Program-made: the position numbers and the translations under genes | DNA from: Bradyrhizobium canariense | GTDB lineage: Bacteria > Pseudomonadota > Alphaproteobacteria > Rhizobiales > Xanthobacteraceae | Assembly: GCF_900105125.1 (NCBI RefSeq) | Contig: NZ_LT629750.1 | Span: 5,483,001 to 5,547,000 of the forward strand | Length of the DNA stretch: 64,000 bases | Direction: 5' to 3' | The notes under the pieces: generated by a model | Seen by the model: the letters and a program-made list of their open reading frames with translations, nothing else | What the model was told of the DNA's origin: nothing | The model's database searches: none | Part shown: piece by piece, positions 32,661 through 42,294 of the stretch | Numbering within the stretch: position 1 is the stretch's first letter | Layout of the letters: each line of letters begins with the position of its first letter

Positions 32661-32996
32661 TGTACTATCCGCCCGATCCGAAGATGGAAAAAGCCGGGCG
32701 GCCCAAGGGGCGCGCCGGGCGTTTGAAACCCGAAAAGCCCGATCAAAGCTGGATTTGATCAGACCCTAAGGGGGGACCACAGGGTGGCGCGGATGGCCCG
32801 CCAGCGCAAGAGACCCTCACGCCGTTTCCAACGTTTTGCCGAAGGGAAATCTTCAAAAACAATGTCGTTGTCCGCCCCTCCTCCTTGCGGGAAGGGGGGA
32901 GGGGCGGGGCCAACATCAAGCACCACCCCAAAGGCTCCTACCCAACCCTGGCGCGGGCTTCGCTCGTTTCGGCTCGCGCCAGCAGCAGGAAAAAAT
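32661..32996. other. dnaA-dnaN intergenic stretch with a GC palindrome
   Basis: A 336-bp gap downstream of dnaA with no protein gene. It contains a long palindrome (32872-32908, CCGCCCCTCC...GGAGGGGCGG), related in style to the repeat arms around DUF559, and a second GC hairpin near 32950-32985 just past the dnaA stop (GGCGCG...CGCGCC). The stretch next to 32660 should hold the dnaN promoter. Confidence 0.55.
32872..32908. repeat. CCGCCCCTCC palindromic element
   Basis: Left arm CCGCCCCTCCTCCTT and right arm AAGGGGGGAGGGGCGG flank a tiny GCGGG loop. The arms pair almost perfectly. Position downstream of dnaA could make it a terminator-like structure, but it has no U-tract and resembles dispersed GC-rich palindromes of this group. 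Confidence 0.6.
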
Positions 32997-34430
32997 TCAC
33001 TCCTGCTGCAATTGGCGCTTGAGCGATTCGACTTCTTCGGAGAGCGCCACGTCCTTGACGACCAGGGCCTCGATCTTGCGCACGGCATGCAGCACCGTGG
33101 TGTGATCGCGCCCGCCAAAGCGGCGGCCGATCTCGGGCAGCGAGCGCAGCGTCATCGTCTTGGCGAGATACATCGCGACCTGGCGCGGGCGAACCACATT
33201 CGCGGTACGGCGCGAGGACAGCAGGTCCGAGCGGCTGACATTGTACTGCCGCGCCACCACCCGTTGAATGTCCTCGATCTTGATGCGCTTGGGTTCCTGC
33301 GGACGGATCAGGTCGCGTACTTCGCGCTCGGCCATTTCGAGCGTGACCGGCTGAGCGTTGAGCTTGCTGTGCGCCAGCAGGCGATTGATGGCGCCTTCGA
33401 GATCCCGGCCATTGTGGGTGATGGTTCGCGCCAGATAATCCAGCACCGCTTCCGGTACATCGAAGCTGGCGTGATGCGCGCGGGCCGCTGCGACGCGCGA
33501 CTTCAGAATTCCGAGCCGCAATTCCTCGCCGAGCGATCCCATCTCGACCACGAGCCCTCCGGCCAGCCGCGAGCGCACGCGATCGTCGAGGCTTTCGAGA
33601 TCGGAAGGCGGACGATCGGCTGCGATCACCACCTGGCGTCCGGCGTCGATCAGCGCATTCAGCGTGTGGCAGAATTCGGCTTGCGTCGATTTGCCCTGCA
33701 GGAATTGCAGATCGTCGATGACAAGCACGTCGATGCCGCGCAGCGCTTCCTTGAAGGCGAGCGCCGTCTGCGTCTTGAGCGCGGCGACAAAGCCGTACAT
33801 GAATTTTTCCGCGGTGAGATAAAGCACCTTGCGTTCGTTGCCGGAGTTGCCGGCCCAGGTCACCGCCTGCAGCAGATGGGTCTTGCCCAGGCCGACGCCG
33901 GCGTGAATGTAAAGCGGATTGAACATCACGGGGTCGCCGCGCCGTCCTTCCGCGACCTGACGCGCGGCCGCATGCGCCAGCGTGTTGGAGCGGCCAATGA
34001 CAAAACTCGCAAAGGTGAGGCGCGGATCAAGCGGGGAGCCGCCGAGCGCGTCATGGCTGGCCGACACCGGCGCGATCGCGGTCGCGCGCAGTTCGGGCGC
34101 GGGACGGCCGTCGAGCCGCTCGGGGCGGCGCGCATCGACCGCCGCGGGCGCGTCCTTTACCGGCGCCGCGCAACGCATCGCCGTGCGCACGGTGAGGTCG
34201 ATCCGGTGCACTTCCGGCATCTCGGCCTGCCAGCAGGAGAGCACGCGTTCGGCGTAATGCGCCTGAATCCAGCTCTTGAGAAAGCGCGTCGGAACCGACA
34301 GGCGGACGCTTTCGTCCTGCACGCCTTCCAGATCCATTCGCGCGAACCAGCTCGTGTAGACGTCTTCTCCGACGCTCGAGCGCAACCGACCCTTCACGCG
34401 TGACCAGCGATCCTGTTCCATGTTTGACAT
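32997..34430 (-). CDS. dnaA: DnaA, chromosomal replication initiator
   Basis: 477-aa AAA+ initiator that binds DnaA boxes and melts oriC. Domain I is at the N terminus ([21 protein letters not shown]). Walker [12 protein letters not shown] lies near residue 178 and Walker [14 protein letters not shown] follows. Domain IV carries the signature [16 protein letters not shown]. Starts at 34430 or 34421 are both possible. It heads the replication block; rpsT lies upstream on the same strand after a 1.2-kb non-coding gap. Confidence 0.97.
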   Translation of the reverse strand: MSNMEQDRWSRVKGRLRSSVGEDVYTSWFARMDLEGVQDESVRLSVPTRFLKSWIQAHYAERVLSCWQAEMPEVHRIDLTVRTAMRCAAPVKDAPAAVDARRPERLDGRPAPELRATAIAPVSASHDALGGSPLDPRLTFASFVIGRSNTLAHAAARQVAEGRRGDPVMFNPLYIHAGVGLGKTHLLQAVTWAGNSGNERKVLYLTAEKFMYGFVAALKTQTALAFKEALRGIDVLVIDDLQFLQGKSTQAEFCHTLNALIDAGRQVVIAADRPPSDLESLDDRVRSRLAGGLVVEMGSLGEELRLGILKSRVAAARAHHASFDVPEAVLDYLARTITHNGRDLEGAINRLLAHSKLNAQPVTLEMAEREVRDLIRPQEPKRIKIEDIQRVVARQYNVSRSDLLSSRRTANVVRPRQVAMYLAKTMTLRSLPEIGRRFGGRDHTTVLHAVRKIEALVVKDVALSEEVESLKRQLQQE

Positions 34431-35570
34431 TGCCTGACGACTCTTCTGAAAGGAGTAAATCTTTGAAGTGATGAAAACCGCTGCGTGGAAGCTCCACGCG
34501 GCGTGACCTCAAGCGGAATTTCTTCTTCAGCCATAGACAAGCCGTTCGGCGAAACGCCGGATGGCAGAATATTCGGCTGGAAAAGAAAGCGTCCGCGAGG
34601 TCAGCGTGTACTCAACGGTCTATCGGGAGCACGCGCAGGAGGCCGCGTACTCGCGGCGTCCGAGTCAACAATTACGGTATCGTTTGAAAATGAAATCTGA
34701 TCGACCGCCGCGATGATTTCGTAAAACATGCAACCTCCCCCCTCACCGCGATCGCTCACGGCAAGCTGTCCTTCTAGATGTGTCTCAAATCGGGTCGGTA
34801 ACGCCTGAAGCTCAAAATCGTTCAGCCGCTAGCCGCCTGTCTCAGCCCTCCTCGTCCACCTGCTCCGCGTCCGGCGATCGGGAAACCGGTTGCTGGTACG
34901 TATCTCTCTTCTTCGTAACGAACGAGACACGAATGCCTCGCCTGAGAAATTTCGACACAGAACCGCTGCGCCCATATTGCTATGAGCAACAACCCAACGA
35001 TCGCTTGGAAAGCGTCGCTAACGCGCACACCGCCGCCGATTTGCACGTTCGCCCCTGGTTCTCAAACCGCGCTGATCTGGAGAGCCGTGGACGCCGCGAA
35101 CGATTAAAGAAATACACGATGGGTGATTTCTCGCAATGCCTTGATTCGAGGCGCTCGACGACTCCGCGCCGGCGGACGCGGCGCAGCAATTACGAAACGG
35201 GAAAGCAAGTTTTTGAATCACCGCACAGAATCGTGCGCGTGGGGCGTTGTCACAAATCTCGCTGCAACAGCGAAAATTTTTAATAAATTCTTTACAATCG
35301 CTGGTCGTGAAACCCGATTTTCAGAGCGCTTGAACCCGCTATGGGGGTAAGTGATTAGCGAAGCGGAGTTTTTCGAGATTCTTTTTCAGGGTAACTCCCG
35401 CTCGTCGTGCTCGAACAAAAGGCAAGGCACGCTGCTATTTCGATGGCGCAAGGCGGCCGTTTCTCGTCCACGCGCCGTGTTTCATCTGCGGCAAAATAGC
35501 ATCAAGTAGAATCACGGACACGCAGTCATGCCGTATGCGGTAATTCGGCGGCGCCAATGGGGCCGCTCAA
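34431..35570. other. Long non-coding stretch upstream of dnaA
   Basis: About 1.2 kb without a convincing gene; short open frames here have no family character. It has an AT-rich core at about 35260-35310 (AAAATTTTTAATAAATTC), and in alphaproteobacteria such gaps hold the dnaA promoter and sometimes replication-origin elements. By eye I find no canonical TTATCCACA box, so an origin is only a possibility. Confidence 0.45.
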
Positions 35571-35575
35571 AACAA

Positions 35576-35602
35576 AAAGAGCCCGGCACTGCCGGGCTCT
35601 TT
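35576..35602 (-). terminator. Intrinsic terminator of rpsT
   Basis: AAAGAGCCCGGC and GCCGGGCTCTTT form a perfect 12-bp stem with a 3-base loop, and on the minus strand the stem runs into a T-rich tail (TTTTTGTTTTG). It lies 37 bases past the rpsT stop. This is a textbook Rho-independent terminator. Confidence 0.88.
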
Positions 35603-35639
35603 GATACGGGCTCTTTGAGAAATGTCTGTTTCGATCAGT

Positions 35640-35915
35640 TCACTTGGCGAGCTTGGCGAGCTTGGCGATCTGGTGCGCGAGACGCGACACCTTTCGGCTC
35701 GCATTGTTCTTGTGAATGATGTTGCGCTGCGCGGCCTGCATCAATTCCGGCTCGGCGTGAGCCATCGCCTTCAGCGCCGCCTCGCGGTCGCCGCTCTTGA
35801 TCGCCTCTTCGACGTTGCGGACGGCGCCGCGCATCTGGGTGCGGCGCGACTTGTTGATAATCGTGCGGCGGGCAATCTTGCGTGTCGCCTTCTTGGCAGA
35901 GGTCGTATTGGCCAT
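35640..35915 (-). CDS. rpsT: 30S ribosomal protein S20
   Basis: 91-aa, Lys/Arg/Ala-rich, helical protein of the small subunit that binds 16S rRNA. The [18 protein letters not shown] start and the [15 protein letters not shown] helix are typical. The ATG at 35915 follows AAGGAATT. It precedes dnaA on the same strand and has its own terminator. Confidence 0.96.
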   Translation of the reverse strand: MANTTSAKKATRKIARRTIINKSRRTQMRGAVRNVEEAIKSGDREAALKAMAHAEPELMQAAQRNIIHKNNASRKVSRLAHQIAKLAKLAK

Positions 35916-36266
35916 GGTCTCAAATTCCTTGCAGTGACCGGTCGCGGGTGGTCGGGCTAAAACGCGCCGGCCGCTCAACCGCATGATCGACGCTGGTGTG
36001 TTTCCGGGTATTCCCGAGGAATGCCATGTCAGGAGCGAAAATGCTCACATGACGGCGCCTCTCAAAGAATAGCGGCGGCGGGATTGCGCCCGCCGCCATT
36101 GGTAACCTTATAAAGGGCGCAGCTTGCAGCGTCAACGCCTTCCGGCCGCCCCGGAACCGGGAAGTTTGGACCGGACGCGCCGATAAGGTGCTGATGAGGT
36201 TGAATTTCTCAGGGTACCCCGCTAATGGCTGACGGCATTCGGGGCGCGCCAGTGAGAGGTTGACGG
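35916..36266. other. Divergent gap upstream of rpsT, with a GC hairpin
   Basis: A 351-bp gap between rpsT (minus) and the small membrane protein gene (plus). It contains a 9-bp perfect stem (GGCGGCGGG 36074-36082, CCCGCCGCC 36089-36097). It should carry promoters for both genes; no protein gene is seen. A mutM gene, which neighbours rpsT in some relatives, is not present here. Confidence 0.5.
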
Positions 36267-36584
36267 ATGATCCGCGGTTTTTTCCGACTTGTGGGGCTCC
36301 TGCTGCTGGCCGGCGGATTTGTCTTCATGGTCTATGATGGGGCGCGCTGGGTGGCCGATCAGGCCCTGCGCTTTACCCGCTTTGGTGAGTTCTGGAACGA
36401 TATCCATCAATCCAGCCAGCAGACATTCCGCGCCTGGGTGGAGAGCCATGCACCCTGGCTCTGGAGCAGCATCGCGAGGTTCGTGCTGGATCAGCCGGTC
36501 TTCGCCGTGATGGGCGTGTTGGGCATTTTGCTGATGGTGCTGTTCCGTCCGCGCAAGCCGCTGATCGGTTATTCGCGGAGCTGA
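36267..36584 (+). CDS. Small membrane protein, 105 aa
   Basis: Two hydrophobic segments: residues about 5-25 (FRLVGLLLLAGGFVFMVYDG) and 78-93 (VFAVMGVLGILLMVLF), with a Trp/Arg-rich soluble stretch between and a short basic tail (RPRKPLIG). Probably an inner-membrane hairpin protein with the central loop outside. It resembles conserved hypothetical proteins of Bradyrhizobium, for which no function is known to me. Confidence 0.7.
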   Translation: MIRGFFRLVGLLLLAGGFVFMVYDGARWVADQALRFTRFGEFWNDIHQSSQQTFRAWVESHAPWLWSSIARFVLDQPVFAVMGVLGILLMVLFRPRKPLIGYSRS

Positions 36585-36725
36585 TGCAGCTGTGATGTTC
36601 TGCCGCCAGGCTTCGGCGTAGCTGCGGCGGCCTTTCGAACATCCGAGTCTGCTGGCGATATCGCGCGGCAAATACCTTTTGTTAACCATAACCGGTGCAA
36701 GACTTGAGCTGTCTCGCTATGAGGA

Positions 36726-37508
36726 ATGGCTCCGGTGCGGGTTGCGCGCGCGTTTCGATTACCGATCATTGCCGCCATGACCGCGCTCGTCCTGTCGGGC
36801 TGCATGCACACATCCGGTCCGGTCGCGACCGCGCAGCCGCAAAGCGATCTCGATTACATGGCTTACGGCCAGCCTTATGAGGCGGCGCCTCGAGGCGCTG
36901 CCGCCTCGCCGTCCAGCGTGGCGGATGGCGGGGGCGCCATCAGTGCGCTTCGCGCCAGCTTTGCTTCGTCGGGCCCGAATTATTCTTCACCCGTGCCTGC
37001 TGCTGTCTCGGCGGCGTATGCGGCTGCGCCTGGGCCAATGGCCTATGACAACGCCTATCGGCTCGACGCCGGCGACAAGTTGCGAGTCGTGGTCTATGGC
37101 CAGGAAGGTCTCACCAACACCTATGCGATCGATGCCGGTGGCTCCATCACCATGCCGTTGATCGGGGCGGTGCCGGCGCGCGGACGAACGCCGGCGAGAT
37201 TGGCTACCGAAATCAGCAGCCGCTTGCGCAATGGCTATATCCGCGAACCGTCGGTGGCCGTGGAGGTCGAATCCTATCGGCCGTTCTTCATCCTGGGTGA
37301 AGTCGCAGCACCCGGCCAATATCCCTATGTGCCCAACATGACGGTCGAAAGCGCCGTCGCGATCGCCGGTGGTTTCTCGCCGCGGGCCAAACGTGATCAG
37401 GTTACCCTGACCCATACCGAAGGCTCGGGCGCGATGCGCACCGTGGTCCCGCTGGGCACGCCGCTGAACCCGGGCGATACCGTTCTCGTCAACGAACGCT
37501 GGTTCTAG
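36726..37508 (+). CDS. Wza-like polysaccharide export lipoprotein
   Basis: 260-aa outer-membrane auxiliary family (PF02563 plus SLBB). A lipoprotein signal peptide ends in the lipobox VLSGC with Cys26. The Poly_export domain starts DNAYRLDAGDKLRVVVYGQE, and an SLBB-type segment FILGEVAAPGQYPYVPNMTVESAVAIAGGFS follows. It lacks the long C-terminal part of Wza. No capsule or EPS glycosyltransferase genes are adjacent, so it is an orphan exporter component here. The start is the ATG at 36726, though its Shine-Dalgarno is very close; 36777 is a weaker alternative. Confidence 0.82.
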   Translation: MAPVRVARAFRLPIIAAMTALVLSGCMHTSGPVATAQPQSDLDYMAYGQPYEAAPRGAAASPSSVADGGGAISALRASFASSGPNYSSPVPAAVSAAYAAAPGPMAYDNAYRLDAGDKLRVVVYGQEGLTNTYAIDAGGSITMPLIGAVPARGRTPARLATEISSRLRNGYIREPSVAVEVESYRPFFILGEVAAPGQYPYVPNMTVESAVAIAGGFSPRAKRDQVTLTHTEGSGAMRTVVPLGTPLNPGDTVLVNERWF

Positions 37509-37586
37509 TGCTACCGTCATTTACGGGTTCGTGCTGACGCACGCCCCGCAATGACCAGCGCAAGCCGATGCGAAAAATCGCGCCGC

Positions 37587-38261
37587 CTACTTCTTCAAAT
37601 GCTTGGCAAGGAAATCGAGGCTGCGCGGCCAGGCGATATCCGCGCTGACCTTGTCGTAGCTCGCCCGTTCGTCGCAATTGAAGCCGTGCTGTGCGCCCGG
37701 ATAGACATGGACCTCGACGTCCGGCCGTTTGCTCTTGATGGTGTCGACGTCGGTCAGCGGGATGCCGGTGTCCTTTTCGCCGAAATGCAATTGGGTCGGC
37801 ACCTTTGGCTTGTCGTCGGCGATGCGAACGATGGCGCCGCCGTAATAGCCGATCGCCGCCGATAGCCCCGATAGTTTGGTCGCGGCCGCATAGGCAACGC
37901 TGCCGCCCAGGCAAAAGCCGATGATGCCGACCGGGCCGGCATTCTTGACCGCGTCAATCGCGGCCTGGGTGTCCATCAGCATCGCCGGATAATCCGGATT
38001 GGCGACGAATTTGCGCGCCACCGCGATCTCGTCCGGCGAATAGCCGCTCTGGAAGTTGGGCTCGATACGGTCGAAGATCGAGGGCGCCACCGCGACATAG
38101 CCGGCGCTTGCGAGACGGTCGCAAACCGAACGGATGTGATGATTGACGCCAAAAATCTCCTGGATCACCACCACCGCGCCCTTGGGCGCGCCTGCGGGAT
38201 CGGCGCGATAGCCGCCCAGTTGGAAACCATCCGAAGCCTTCAGCTTGATATCTTGTCCCAC
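37587..38261 (-). CDS. Dienelactone hydrolase-family protein
   Basis: 224-aa alpha/beta hydrolase with a Cys nucleophile: GFCLGGS at about residue 117, a loop Asp (FGEKDTGI) near residue 165 and His in AQHGF near 198 make the Cys-Asp-His triad. N-terminal DGFQLGGYRADP and VVIQEIFGVNHHIR are typical of cytoplasmic carboxymethylenebutenolidase-like enzymes. Substrate may be a dienelactone, but no aromatic-degradation genes are nearby. Confidence 0.85.
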   Translation of the reverse strand: MGQDIKLKASDGFQLGGYRADPAGAPKGAVVVIQEIFGVNHHIRSVCDRLASAGYVAVAPSIFDRIEPNFQSGYSPDEIAVARKFVANPDYPAMLMDTQAAIDAVKNAGPVGIIGFCLGGSVAYAAATKLSGLSAAIGYYGGAIVRIADDKPKVPTQLHFGEKDTGIPLTDVDTIKSKRPDVEVHVYPGAQHGFNCDERASYDKVSADIAWPRSLDFLAKHLKK

Positions 38262-38348
38262 GGTTCATCCATTTGTTGGGGGTTGCACTGGAGAGGGTTT
38301 ATCGTTTCGAAGAATTTTCCGCGAGTGCCGCTCGATAGCCTCGCAAAC

Positions 38349-39137
38349 TTATGATCGGGCCATTCGTTCCGCGCCGCGCGGAAGCCCATCGAGGAACGGC
38401 AACACCGCCGCGATGAATGCCTGAGGCTGGTCGATATTGACGGCGTGGCCGGCGGCCGGGATTACCACCTTTTTCGCAGCCGGAATTTTCGCAGTCATAT
38501 AATCGGAGGCGGCAAGGAACGGCGCGTCATCGGCGCCGACCACCACCAGTGACGGCACCTTGATCTCCGGCAACAGTTCGATCACTCGGGCATCGCGCTG
38601 GGTCAGCATGCCGCGCGCGGCATGTGCCAGCCCCGACGCGTCGCGATGGCTTGCCGTCGAGCGTTCACGGCTGGCTGCTTTCAGAACGGCGAGGCCTTCG
38701 CGGTCGAAGCGGTCGGCGGTATCGTGTGCGCGCTTGTTCCAGGCCTCGCGGGCATCGTCCTTCTTGAAGCCTGGTCCGGTGTCGATGATGAGCAGCGCGC
38801 TGACCCGCTCGGGATGCGCACGATAAAAGGCCAGCGACATGTATCCACCGAGCGACAGGCCGCCGACGATGGCTTTGTCCGCGCCGACCTCGTCGAGTAG
38901 CGCCGCCATGTCGCTGACCGTCAGCGCTTCACTATAGGCAGCGGGATCATCGGGGTAATCGGATTGGCCGTGGCCGCGCATGTCCCACAGCACGAGCTGA
39001 TGGTGTTTCGATAGCGCCTCGATCTGCCCGCTCCACATCGCCGATGTCAACGAATAGCCGTGGGTCAAAATCAGCGGAGGCCCGCTGCCATGGATTTCGT
39101 AATAGATGTTGACCCCGTCACGATTGATCTTCGGCAT
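38349..39137 (-). CDS. Alpha/beta hydrolase
   Basis: 262-aa cytosolic alpha/beta-fold hydrolase. The nucleophile elbow is GGLSLGG with Ser95, the oxyanion segment is LILTHGYSLTSAMW, and the C-terminal GAGHAVNIDQPQ carries the His. It resembles lactone/ester hydrolases of the 3-oxoadipate enol-lactonase type; true substrate is unknown. Preceded by a 320-bp gap. Confidence 0.8.
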   Translation of the reverse strand: MPKINRDGVNIYYEIHGSGPPLILTHGYSLTSAMWSGQIEALSKHHQLVLWDMRGHGQSDYPDDPAAYSEALTVSDMAALLDEVGADKAIVGGLSLGGYMSLAFYRAHPERVSALLIIDTGPGFKKDDAREAWNKRAHDTADRFDREGLAVLKAASRERSTASHRDASGLAHAARGMLTQRDARVIELLPEIKVPSLVVVGADDAPFLAASDYMTAKIPAAKKVVIPAAGHAVNIDQPQAFIAAVLPFLDGLPRGAERMARS

Positions 39138-39457
39138 CGCGGCTTCCCGAACAGTGCATTCACGGATTTATCCTAGCGCGATCTTCTCGCCGTTGGGAAA
39201 TGCGGAAGCGCCATCGATTGACACGCGCACGACAAATTTTGCCGCAGCGCACAACGTGAAGTCCGCCAATGCGATGAAAGCGTAACGACGACCAGGCATC
39301 GATCAAGTTGAGCCGCATCAGGAACGCAAAAAAATTTCGTCCGTTAAATTTTTACGCTTCGCGGTAGGCGCGCGTTCATAACGCCTATTAAGGCGCGGGG
39401 AACCCGTGGTGAGGTAGCTTTTTGCTGTCGGCCAACGCCGCAAGTTGAAGAGGTTCC
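39138..39457. other. Divergent intergenic stretch
   Basis: A 320-bp gap between the alpha/beta hydrolase and the receiver/HD-GYP gene. It has an AT-rich part at 39328-39356 and a good ribosome-binding site (GAAGAGG) just before 39458. The promoters of both genes should lie here; nothing else is visible. Confidence 0.45.
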
Positions 39458-40558
39458 ATGACAGCTCTAGCCAAAAAGACTTCGACCAAACGCCGGTTGC
39501 TGCTGGCGTCGGATCGGAGCGATCAGAGCAGCGAATTAGCCAGCATTCTGCAATCCGTCAGCGAAGTTGATACCATCTCGACGTCGGATATTCCCGACGT
39601 GCCCGCCGGCCATTTTGCGGGCATCGTGGTCGATATCAATCTGCGATCGGCCGAGAGCGTGCAGCGCGTTCGCAATAAGCTGCGCACCGAGGCGTATAGT
39701 TCCATGCCGCGGTTGTTCGTTCTGGCGGATGCCCTTCACCATGGCTCGATGCAGGCCTGGGCTTTGGGCGCAACGGATACGATATCGCGGCCGCTCAATG
39801 CCGAGGGCATCCTGCAACGCATCCGCGCCGCTTTCCCCGATAATGACGGATACGACGCGACCGATCGCGGCAAAACCCTGAACACCGGCGTCGCCGCCGC
39901 GCATAAGGTAATGGTCAAGATATTCGAGAAGCTGCCGGCAGGCGCTCCGCTGACCTTGAACGACATCGTTGAGGCCGAGAACAAGATCCTCAAGGCCATC
40001 AAGCACTCCTCGTTGCGGGAATGGCTGACCACGGTTGGTTGCCATCACACCGCGAGCTACCGGCATTGCCTGTTCGTCACCGGTTTTGCGGTGGCGTTCG
40101 CGCAGCATCTTGGTATGCGCGAGGACGATCAGCGGCGGCTGGCGCGCGCAGCACTTCTGCACGATGTCGGCAAGGCGTTCATCTCGGTCGATCTCTTGGA
40201 CAAGCCGGGAAAACTTACCGACGAGGAAATGAACGAGATCCGCAAGCATCCGCGTCTGGGCTATGACGCGCTTGCAGGCCAAGGCGGCTTTCCGCCTGAA
40301 ATGCTCGACGTGGTCCTGCACCATCATGAATTCCTTGACGGCACCGGATACCCGGACGGCCTGCGTGACGATCAGATCAGCGATATCGTGCGCCTGACCA
40401 CGATCGTCGACATTCACGCAGCATTGGTGGAGAACCGGGCCTACCGGTTGCCCTTCACGCACGCCAAGGCGTTCATGGTCATGGAACAGATGGGCGGCAA
40501 GCTCGACCAGCACCTGCTGCAGGCGTTCCGCCCGGTGGCCATGGGATCGTCTTATTGA
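39458..40558 (+). CDS. Receiver-like/HD-GYP protein, probable cyclic-di-GMP phosphodiesterase
   Basis: 366-aa protein. Residues about 10-130 form a CheY-like fold: the phospho-acceptor Asp is present (VVDINL, Asp59) but the acidic N-terminal pair is weak (LLLASDRSD) and the conserved Lys before Pro is Arg (ISRPLN). Residues about 190-350 form an HD-GYP domain with LLHDVGK (residue about 235) and HHHEFLDGTGYPDGL (near residue 298), all metal and catalytic motifs intact. The enzyme is probably a cyclic-di-GMP phosphodiesterase whose N-terminal receiver works atypically. Its end overlaps the convergent amidohydrolase by 7 bases. Confidence 0.85.
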   Translation: MTALAKKTSTKRRLLLASDRSDQSSELASILQSVSEVDTISTSDIPDVPAGHFAGIVVDINLRSAESVQRVRNKLRTEAYSSMPRLFVLADALHHGSMQAWALGATDTISRPLNAEGILQRIRAAFPDNDGYDATDRGKTLNTGVAAAHKVMVKIFEKLPAGAPLTLNDIVEAENKILKAIKHSSLREWLTTVGCHHTASYRHCLFVTGFAVAFAQHLGMREDDQRRLARAALLHDVGKAFISVDLLDKPGKLTDEEMNEIRKHPRLGYDALAGQGGFPPEMLDVVLHHHEFLDGTGYPDGLRDDQISDIVRLTTIVDIHAALVENRAYRLPFTHAKAFMVMEQMGGKLDQHLLQAFRPVAMGSSY

Positions 40559-42258
40559 TCGCTCGGCTTGGGCGCCAAATTCGCAAACGGTGACGCCGCG
40601 TAGACGACGTTGCCGCCGACCATCGTCAGCACGGAGCGAATCCGTCCGATGTCCTTGACCGGCGCGGTCAGATAGTCCGCGGACAGCACCGCGAGGTCGG
40701 CGAGCTTGCCGGGCTCGAGCGTGCCGCGTCTGTCGTCGTCATTGGCCATGAAAGCGGAATTGCGCGTGTACATCTCGAGCGCCTGCCGGCGGCTCGGGGC
40801 TTCCGCCTGATCGCGGGTCTGTGTGCCGCCGATCGTGGTGCCGTCGAGATACCATTGCAGCGCCACGAACGGATTGTAGGACGACACCCGATGCGCGTCG
40901 GTGCCGCCGGCGACCGTCAGCCCGAGCTTCATGGCCGTCGCGATCCGCGGCATCGCCTTTGCCTGATCGACGCCGACATCGTGCTGCAGCCGCTCGCCGC
41001 CGAAATAGAGACCGTCCTGAACGCCCCAGATCAGGCCCAGCGCCTTCATCCGCTTCAGATTGTCCTCGGACGCATTGTACAGATGCAGCACCGTCCATCT
41101 GAGATCGCGAACCGGGTAATCCTTCTCGATGCCTTCGACGATATCGAGCAGGTCGTGCACGCTACGGTCCGGATTCCAGTGGATCTGGATGGTGTAGCCC
41201 TTCGATGCGGCCCAGCGCAGCAATTCGGCGAGCTTGGTCTTGCCGTCGGGCGTGATGTCGCCATCGGTCCAGTCGGCCCACACAAGGATCTCGCCGGGGC
41301 CGTTGAAATGCAGCATGGCGTCGCCAAAACCCTGCGGCAGCAACTGCGTCAGGTTCTGCAGGTCCGCAAGTTCGCTGCCGGGTTTTGGCGCGCACAGGTG
41401 ATAGGCGACGCGCAGCGTGAGCTGCTTGTCGCGCCATAGCTTGAATACGGCCTGGTAGTTGGCGGGATACATGCTCACCCCGCCGCCGTCGACGATGCCG
41501 GTAATCCCGAGACCGTTCATCTCGCGGAAGAATTTTCTGGAGCCGTCGACCTGCTGCTCCAGCGTGGGCTTCGGCAGTTTGTCAAAGATTTTGCCGAGCG
41601 CATTGCCATTGGCGACGACCACGCCGGTTGGCTTGTTGTCAACGTCGCGTTCGAGCTTGCCGCCGGGAGTGACGTCCGCGTCGTCGTGAATGTCGAGCGC
41701 TTCCATGGCCTTTGGCGTCAGCAGGAGCCAGTCATAGAGATGCTGGATGTAGACCGGATTGTCCGGTGCGGCCGCGGCCACCTCCTGAGGTGTCGGCCGG
41801 CGTTTCTCGGCGAATTGCTCTTCGGTCCAGCCGCCAGCCACGACGATCCATGAGCCCGGCTTCTGGGTCTGCGCGGCCTGACGAATTTTATCCAGCGCCT
41901 GCTCGAGCGTCGGCACGCCGATCCAGTTTACTTCCGTGCCGAAGGTCAGCGCGGCGCGGATGCCGTGAATGTGCCCGTCGGTGAGGCCGGGAATGACGGC
42001 GCGGCCGCCGAGATCGATCTGCTTTGCGTTGCTGCCGGCAAGTTTCTTCATCGCTGCGCTGGTGCCGGTCGCCAGCACCTGGCCGTGGCCGATGGCCAGT
42101 GCTTCCCGGATTGAAAAATCCTTATCGACCGTGACGATCTTGCCGTTGAAGAGCACGGTGTCGGCAGTTTGTGCGGAGGCGCCACTGACTGGCAGCAAGG
42201 TCGCGGCGAGCGCAAGGCCACCAATGAAGTTTCTTCTTGATCGCAATCCGAGGCCCAT
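40552..42258 (-). CDS. Tat-exported amidohydrolase (YtcJ-like)
   Basis: 568-aa metal-dependent amidohydrolase of the Amidohydro_3 family. A twin-arginine signal (SRRNFIGG) begins the protein and runs to an ASAQ-type cleavage site, so it acts in the periplasm. Metal motif GLTDGHIHG and the later MAND region mark the catalytic TIM barrel. YtcJ-type proteins hydrolyse N-acyl or imidazolone-type amides, but the substrate is not deducible. The ATG at 42258 is chosen because it gives the Tat signal; the longer frame upstream is repeat DNA. Confidence 0.83.
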   Translation of the reverse strand: MGLGLRSRRNFIGGLALAATLLPVSGASAQTADTVLFNGKIVTVDKDFSIREALAIGHGQVLATGTSAAMKKLAGSNAKQIDLGGRAVIPGLTDGHIHGIRAALTFGTEVNWIGVPTLEQALDKIRQAAQTQKPGSWIVVAGGWTEEQFAEKRRPTPQEVAAAAPDNPVYIQHLYDWLLLTPKAMEALDIHDDADVTPGGKLERDVDNKPTGVVVANGNALGKIFDKLPKPTLEQQVDGSRKFFREMNGLGITGIVDGGGVSMYPANYQAVFKLWRDKQLTLRVAYHLCAPKPGSELADLQNLTQLLPQGFGDAMLHFNGPGEILVWADWTDGDITPDGKTKLAELLRWAASKGYTIQIHWNPDRSVHDLLDIVEGIEKDYPVRDLRWTVLHLYNASEDNLKRMKALGLIWGVQDGLYFGGERLQHDVGVDQAKAMPRIATAMKLGLTVAGGTDAHRVSSYNPFVALQWYLDGTTIGGTQTRDQAEAPSRRQALEMYTRNSAFMANDDDRRGTLEPGKLADLAVLSADYLTAPVKDIGRIRSVLTMVGGNVVYAASPFANLAPKPSDQ

Positions 42259-42294
42259 GCCGCCGTTTCCTTTTCTTGTGTTGTTTCTACCATT

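Noticed and set aside
34780..35283. 167-codon plus-strand frame upstream of dnaA
   Set aside because: Low-complexity composition without any motif and no plausible ribosome-binding site; treated as non-coding.
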